NCBI GenBank assembly: GCA_015163845.1
Contig: JAAOII010000099.1
Location: 1-9,973 of the forward strand
Length of the DNA: 9,973 nucleotides
DNA from: Candidatus Portiera sp.
Lineage (GTDB): Bacteria; Pseudomonadota; Gammaproteobacteria; CBDBNL01; JAAOII01
Reading direction: 5' to 3'
The notes beneath the pieces were generated by a model. It searched no databases and had not been told where the DNA came from. It worked only from the letters and a program-made list of their open reading frames with translations. Position 1 is the stretch's first letter. Each line of letters begins with the position of its first letter. This document shows, piece by piece, positions 5,944-9,973 of the stretch. Both the position numbers and the translations under genes were made by a program.

Positions 5944-7197
5944 TTAAAAATTCTTGCCGACCCAACTATTAAAACGGCTAAACCAAGCCATTTTGCCGAA
6001 GGGACTATAATTGGAGAAAAACCCTTCCTCTTTTTGTGAATGGATACGCTCTTCAAAGCAGAAACTGAGTAGCCCACAGACAGCAGTGTAAGAACTATCA
6101 TTTTTGATTAGATCAGCTATCTCAGAATTATCGCTAAGATTGAGTGGTGTACCAACTCGGACACTGGCATGCATGATCTCTGCCGCCAAGGAAGGTAGTC
6201 CTTGAATTCTAGAACCGCCACCAACTAAAACCGCACCAGCTGGCATCATATGCTTAATTTGTTCCTTGCGTAATTCTTCTTCAATGAATTCAAATATTTC
6301 TTGATATCGGGGTTGGATAAATCCTGATAAGGTCTGGCGACTAATCTCTTGTTCGCTGCGGTAATCAACCCTAGATATTTTGACTATGTCATCATTGCTA
6401 ACTCTTTCTGAAAGAGCACATCCATAGCGTCTTTTGTATTCTTCTGCAAGTCCTGAAGGTATTCTTAAGGCAGCCGCTATATCATTTGTGACATTCTCTC
6501 CACCTATGGGGAAGGTCTTGACAAAAACTGGTGCATTATCTTTAATCACTATGCACTTGACTGAACCAGCTCCTATGTTTATTAAGCAAACTCCCGACTC
6601 CTGCTCATCTTTACGCAAAGCACCATAGCTATCGGCAACTTGTTCAACGACAATTCTTTCAACTGACAAATTACATCTGGATGCACACTTATTTAGATTC
6701 CTTAGAGTATTACTTATACCACTAATCAAGTAGCAATTTACTTCCATACGCATACCTGACATCCCTAGAGGTTGGCGTATATTTTCTTGACCATCAATAG
6801 TAAAACTCTGTGGCAGAATATGTATCAAAGATTCTTCCTGCGAAAATGAAATTGCCTTTGCGGCTCCAACAACTGCCTCTACATCTTCATCAGTAACCTC
6901 TTTCCCTCTAACTGCAGTAGTTCCATGAGAAGAACGTCCGGCTATATGAATACCACCACTTGACATATATATAGAACTGGTTGTGATACCGGCAGTGGCA
7001 TCAACATCACTAATGGCTTTAGCTATGGCATCTTCTGTGGCACTAATATCCACAACAGTACCTTGCTGAATACCGCGACAAGGAACTAAACCCAAGCCCA
7101 GCACATCAATTTTCCCGTCTACTGAAAGACGACCAGCCAAGGCAACTGCTTTTGAGCTTCCAAGGTCTAAAACCGTAATAATATTATCTCTAGTCAT
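5944..7197 (-). CDS. ftsA: Cell division protein FtsA (actin-like Z-ring membrane anchor)
   Basis: FtsA is an actin-fold protein that binds the FtsZ tail and tethers it to the inner membrane, then helps recruit later divisome proteins. The product is 417 aa, the normal size. Seen in order are the phosphate-1 loop VLDLGSSKAVAL (9-20), the 1C domain (about 75-160, SSIYMSSGGIHIAG to YLISG), the phosphate-2 region NIGAGSVK (207-214), VTNDIAAALRIP (236-247) and the adenosine loop GAVLVGGGSRIQGLP (321-335). A C-terminal amphipathic helix, FSRFNSWVGKNF (406-417), matches the E. coli membrane-targeting helix. The phosphate-2 motif is degenerate: DIGGGT/DIGAGT in relatives reads NIGAGS here, and the following Asp is Lys. 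The ATG at 7197 fits family alignment. It is the last of three ATGs in a perfect tandem repeat, with no Shine-Dalgarno nearby, so translation may be coupled to ftsQ. Confidence 0.98.
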   Translation of the reverse strand: MTRDNIITVLDLGSSKAVALAGRLSVDGKIDVLGLGLVPCRGIQQGTVVDISATEDAIAKAISDVDATAGITTSSIYMSSGGIHIAGRSSHGTTAVRGKEVTDEDVEAVVGAAKAISFSQEESLIHILPQSFTIDGQENIRQPLGMSGMRMEVNCYLISGISNTLRNLNKCASRCNLSVERIVVEQVADSYGALRKDEQESGVCLINIGAGSVKCIVIKDNAPVFVKTFPIGGENVTNDIAAALRIPSGLAEEYKRRYGCALSERVSNDDIVKISRVDYRSEQEISRQTLSGFIQPRYQEIFEFIEEELRKEQIKHMMPAGAVLVGGGSRIQGLPSLAAEIMHASVRVGTPLNLSDNSEIADLIKNDSSYTAVCGLLSFCFEERIHSQKEEGFFSNYSPFGKMAWFSRFNSWVGKNF

Positions 7198-7224
7198 AAT
7201 TATTCATAATTATTCATAATTATT
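7195..7224. repeat. Three perfect 10-bp tandem repeats, each with an ATG, at the ftsQ/ftsA junction
   Basis: In the minus-strand reading AATAATTATG occurs three times without mismatch (7224-7215, 7214-7205, 7204-7195). The array starts in the last two bases of the ftsQ TAA and ends with the ftsA ATG. Because the period is 10, the three ATGs are in three frames: the first opens M-N-N-Y-E-stop, the second M-N-N-Y-D-stop, and the third is ftsA. No purine-rich ribosome site is present between the genes. Confidence 0.9.
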
Positions 7225-8056
7225 AATTGTTCCATAAAACCGCCAAGCCCTTATCATGACGTAAATCAATGTCTTGGACTTTAAGTATTTCATCCTTGTA
7301 AGAGGACAGGAACCTTGCCAACCTTTTTAAACGTTGCCTATGGTCCCTGACTCCCACCTTCATGATGCCTCCGTTGCCCATTAGCACGTTTATTGCTCCA
7401 GCTTGACTGATCTTGTATTCAACAATATCCAGTCCATAAGATGATGACAACTTGCTTAACGCAGAGATTGTTTCACCTAAAGCAGTAGCTTCAGCGTGGC
7501 TTACCTTCGCCCTATTTCCCCCTTTCCCCTTCTCCGCTGAAATCAATTCACCGCTAACAATGGGTATATCATAATCCGATGCATCTCCTTCTACTAATTT
7601 CCCATCACTAAAAAGTAAGTTCCCATTGCGCATTCTGGCAAGAGGTTGTGCCTTAGTTAAATCTAATATTAATATGTCATCTCTACCAGAAATACGTCTA
7701 CTAACAGCAACTTGATTAATCCAAGGTATTCTTTGTAAGTTTTCTTGCATATCAGCTACAGAAGAACTTCCAGTTAGCACCAAATTAACCTCTCGTAGTT
7801 CTTTGGAGGAAAGTTGAGTATTCGTGTATACCTTATCCAGTGAATTAAATGGCTTGTCTTGCATAAGGGCAAGGGTGAACCAGAGAGCAAATATTAACAA
7901 CGCGCCTAACACTAATACAACCTGTGCCACTACCAGGGGATAAGATACATCTTGATTCTGATCTGTGGATGCAACTAACCCGATACTCTTTATGCTTGGA
8001 GAGTTCATTACGGATCCTTCCTCGGGAGGAGACAAGTCAAAGTTTTGTGCACTCAT
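7223..8056 (-). CDS. ftsQ: Divisome protein FtsQ (bitopic, POTRA domain)
   Basis: FtsQ is a bitopic inner-membrane protein that binds FtsB-FtsL in the periplasm and links early and late divisome assembly. The product is 277 aa (E. coli 276). It has a roughly 40-residue polar cytoplasmic head, one TM helix (about 41-63), and a POTRA-type region (about 72-140) with LQRIPWINQVAVSRR (107-121), where Pro-Trp at 111-112 is a family hallmark. The beta domain follows, with PLARM (138-142), DIPIVSGE (163-170), the run RLKRLARFL (242-250) and DLRHDKGLAVLW (264-275). No long C-terminal tail follows. The ATG at 8056 shares ATGA with the murC stop, a classic translational-coupling overlap; a weak GAAAGA lies about 9 nt upstream. 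Sequence divergence in this family is high, but position and motifs leave little doubt. Confidence 0.95.
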   Translation of the reverse strand: MSAQNFDLSPPEEGSVMNSPSIKSIGLVASTDQNQDVSYPLVVAQVVLVLGALLIFALWFTLALMQDKPFNSLDKVYTNTQLSSKELREVNLVLTGSSSVADMQENLQRIPWINQVAVSRRISGRDDILILDLTKAQPLARMRNGNLLFSDGKLVEGDASDYDIPIVSGELISAEKGKGGNRAKVSHAEATALGETISALSKLSSSYGLDIVEYKISQAGAINVLMGNGGIMKVGVRDHRQRLKRLARFLSSYKDEILKVQDIDLRHDKGLAVLWNN

Positions 8057-9504
8057 AAAATATTATCTTTCATATATAAATTATTATTAGCCAAATCATT
8101 TGACAGGGCTCCTATGTTGCCGGCACCTTGAGTAATTAATATATCGTTTGACTTAAGCACTTTAGGCAATGCCTTCAATAAACCATCATGATCTTTGACA
8201 TATATAGGATCTTTTTTGCCTTTAGCTGCTATCTTCTTCACTAGTGTTTTGGAGCTTATCCCTTTGATTGGCTTTTCTCCTGCTGCATATATATCAAGTA
8301 ATAAAATTTCATCAGGCATACTTAACACCCTAACAAAATCATCAAATAAATCCTGTGTGCGGCTATACCTATGGGGTTGAAAAATCATTATGCAACGACG
8401 TCCTGGCCATCCTTCTTTTATAGCTTTCAAGGTGCATTCTATTTCAGTTGGGTGATGGCCATAGTCATCTATGAGCATGATATTATCAAGCGGCTCATCA
8501 TCCTCTCCAATTCGTCCATTAAAACTTCCTAATAGATCTTGTCTTCTAGATACCCCAACAAAATTATTAATCCCTTTCGCTATTTTTGATGACTCCATAC
8601 CTATGGCATCGGCAGTAGCAATACACGCCAAGGCGTTCAGAACATTATGTTTGCCTGGCACACCTATAGTAACCTCTAGCTCTTTTTTATCAGGGAAGAC
8701 GGCAGTGAAGCTAGTGTTTAAACCTTTTTGTATAACTTTCTTAGCCCGATATTCGGCATTTTTGCCAAAACCATAACGGACTAGGGGACGATTAATATCA
8801 GCTTCTAACTCACACAAAATAGGATCATCCACGCAAATAACTACCAAACCATCAAAAGGGACATGATGTAAAAATTGTAAAAAAGTTTTTTTCAATTCTT
8901 GCATGTTTCCATATTTGTACATATGTTCTCTATCAATATTGGTAACCACTGCAATATAAGGATGAATAAACAAGAAAGATGCATCACTCTCATCGGCTTC
9001 AGCAACTACATAGTTACCTCCTCCGAGTTTGCTGTTACTGTTAGAACTTTTTACCAGACCACCAACTATGAAAGTAACATCTTCCCCAGCAGCTGATAAA
9101 ACCTGTGCCATCATACTAGTAGTAGTAGTTTTTCCATGTGAACCAGCAACTGCTATACCCAAGCCAAACCTCATTATTTCAGCTAACATTTCAGCTCGTT
9201 GAATAATAGGTATGCTGTGTTCAACTCCATATTTCAACTCTGGATTATCCATATCTATAGCACCAGATTTGACGATCAAGTCAATATCTTTTACTTGCTT
9301 TGCTCTATGACCAATGTAACAATTAATTCCTAATTTACTTAACCTTTTTGTGGTTTCTGATTCTTTAGCATCGGAACCACTGACATCATAATCCAGCCCA
9401 TTCAGTATTTCAGCCAAGCCACACATCCCAGAACCGCCTATCCCAATAAAGTGGACTTTCTGAACTTTGCCAGCTCCTATTTTTCTCCACTTATCAAGTC
9501 GCAT
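8053..9504 (-). CDS. murC: UDP-N-acetylmuramate--L-alanine ligase
   Basis: MurC adds L-alanine to UDP-MurNAc with ATP in the cytoplasm, the first amino acid of the peptidoglycan stem. The 483-aa product shows the N-terminal Rossmann site GIGGSGMCGLAEIL (21-34), the ATP loop AGSHGKTTTT (120-129), AEADESDASF (168-177), NIDREHM (189-195), PGKHNVLNALA (283-293), SRRQDLLG (319-326), DDYGHHPTEI (346-355), QPHRYSRT (376-383) and a closing ITQGAGNIGAL. All three Mur-ligase domains are therefore present at full length. Two motifs differ from the enteric consensus: GSHGKT in place of GTHGKT and NIDREHM in place of NI-x-A-DHM. The ATG at 9504 overlaps the murG end by 11 nt and is preceded only by a weak GGA. 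ftsQ follows directly, with no murB or ddl between. Confidence 0.98.
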   Translation of the reverse strand: MRLDKWRKIGAGKVQKVHFIGIGGSGMCGLAEILNGLDYDVSGSDAKESETTKRLSKLGINCYIGHRAKQVKDIDLIVKSGAIDMDNPELKYGVEHSIPIIQRAEMLAEIMRFGLGIAVAGSHGKTTTTSMMAQVLSAAGEDVTFIVGGLVKSSNSNSKLGGGNYVVAEADESDASFLFIHPYIAVVTNIDREHMYKYGNMQELKKTFLQFLHHVPFDGLVVICVDDPILCELEADINRPLVRYGFGKNAEYRAKKVIQKGLNTSFTAVFPDKKELEVTIGVPGKHNVLNALACIATADAIGMESSKIAKGINNFVGVSRRQDLLGSFNGRIGEDDEPLDNIMLIDDYGHHPTEIECTLKAIKEGWPGRRCIMIFQPHRYSRTQDLFDDFVRVLSMPDEILLLDIYAAGEKPIKGISSKTLVKKIAAKGKKDPIYVKDHDGLLKALPKVLKSNDILITQGAGNIGALSNDLANNNLYMKDNIL

Positions 9505-9973
9505 GAGACAATTCCACTAGATCTTTTGCTATTGTTGCAGTAGCTGCTGGTTTAGAAAACTTGAGGAGGTTTACAGCCCAGTCGGCCAAGCTGTTTCGTG
9601 TATTTCGTCTCTGGCCCGGATCACTCCAAACCTCCAACAAGATTCTTAAATTCTCTACATCAAACTTATCATTGTCAATGACAACCACTGCGTCACCTAA
9701 AGCTCGAGCATTCTTCATTTGATGATTATCTGTTGCATAGGGGAAAGGAACTAATATAGAAGCAACTCCCACTAAAGATAATTCAGTTATTGCCATAGCA
9801 CCAGCACGAGATATAACTAGATCAGCCCAAACATAGGCATCGGCAACAGAGTCAATGAATTCATCAACTTTGACATTTTGTATGGCATATTTTTCATACA
9901 GAGCAGTTGTGGCCTCTTTTTTGCCTACTCCTGCTTGGTGCCATATAGTAAAAGCATCTGGCATTTTCGCTAA
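9494..9973 (-). CDS. murG: Lipid II synthase glycosyltransferase MurG, 5' part outside window
   Basis: MurG transfers GlcNAc from UDP-GlcNAc to lipid I on the cytoplasmic face of the inner membrane, making lipid II. The last 159 codons are present, about 45% of the usual 355-360 residues, corresponding to the C-terminal UDP-GlcNAc-binding domain. Family marks are TIWHQAGVGKKE, the run KVDEFIDSVADAYVWADLVISR in two overlapping conserved pieces, then RAGAMAITELS (the Glu-containing nucleotide-sugar motif) and VPFPYATDNHQMKNA. The DNHQ version of this last motif is common in Pseudomonas and beta-proteobacterial enzymes. The reading frame is open to the window edge; the in-window ATG at 9964 is internal. 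It ends TGA, overlapping the murC start by 11 nt, so the two are surely co-transcribed. Confidence 0.97.
   Translation of the reverse strand, partial: LAKMPDAFTIWHQAGVGKKEATTALYEKYAIQNVKVDEFIDSVADAYVWADLVISRAGAMAITELSLVGVASILVPFPYATDNHQMKNARALGDAVVVIDNDKFDVENLRILLEVWSDPGQRRNTRNSLADWAVNLLKFSKPAATATIAKDLVELSHAT

Noticed and set aside
5895..6101. 68-codon minus-strand frame overlapping the ftsA end and ftsZ start
   Set aside because: A +1/-1 shadow of the ftsA 3' end; ftsA in its own frame is full length with its conserved C-terminal helix.
9114..9128. Trinucleotide repeat (ACT in the coding reading) in murC
   Set aside because: It encodes the invariant threonine run of the ATP loop (GKTTTT), so protein constraint explains it.

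Overview
The window looks like a chromosomal housekeeping segment of a Gram-negative bacterium, most likely Gammaproteobacteria or a close relative such as Burkholderiales. The reasons are the murG-murC-ftsQ-ftsA-ftsZ order, the FtsA C-terminal amphipathic helix, the FtsZ tail ending DVPTFIRKQMD, and a Pseudomonas/Burkholderia-like short-headed CysE. The DNA is AT-rich (roughly 40% GC by eye) and gene-dense, and all ten genes lie on the minus strand. No RNA gene, transposon, CRISPR array or gene-free stretch over 300 bp was seen. The lineage assignment is inference; no search was run.

Right to left, in the direction of transcription: 9973-4829 is a compact division and cell-wall block. It holds the 3' part of murG, then murC (11-nt overlap), ftsQ (ATGA overlap), ftsA and ftsZ. 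MurG and MurC act in lipid II synthesis, FtsQ organises the divisome in the periplasm, and FtsA tethers FtsZ to the membrane. murB and ddl, which often sit between murC and ftsQ, are absent here. lpxC, which usually follows ftsZ, is also absent.

The 172-bp gap 4657-4828 is the most structured noncoding DNA. It has a 13-bp inverted repeat with a consensus-like sigma-70 promoter threaded through it, a 16-bp tandem repeat, and a second strong promoter whose predicted start is at the htpX initiation codon. Next come htpX (membrane protease), trmJ (tRNA 2'-O-methyltransferase), cysE (serine acetyltransferase) and a small membrane protein with a bacterial PH domain. These are close-packed and probably co-transcribed. 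After a 145-bp gap comes pyrG (CTP synthase), which runs off the left edge without its last ~45 residues.

I found no unknown multi-gene system. What merits a second look is local. Three perfect 10-bp repeats, each carrying an ATG, span the ftsQ/ftsA junction. FtsA has a degenerate phosphate-2 motif. Most genes lack a normally spaced Shine-Dalgarno, and promoters near the htpX and pyrG starts suggest leaderless or near-leaderless mRNAs. A hairpin encloses the TTG start of trmJ. PyrG and TrmJ have unusual residues at conserved positions.
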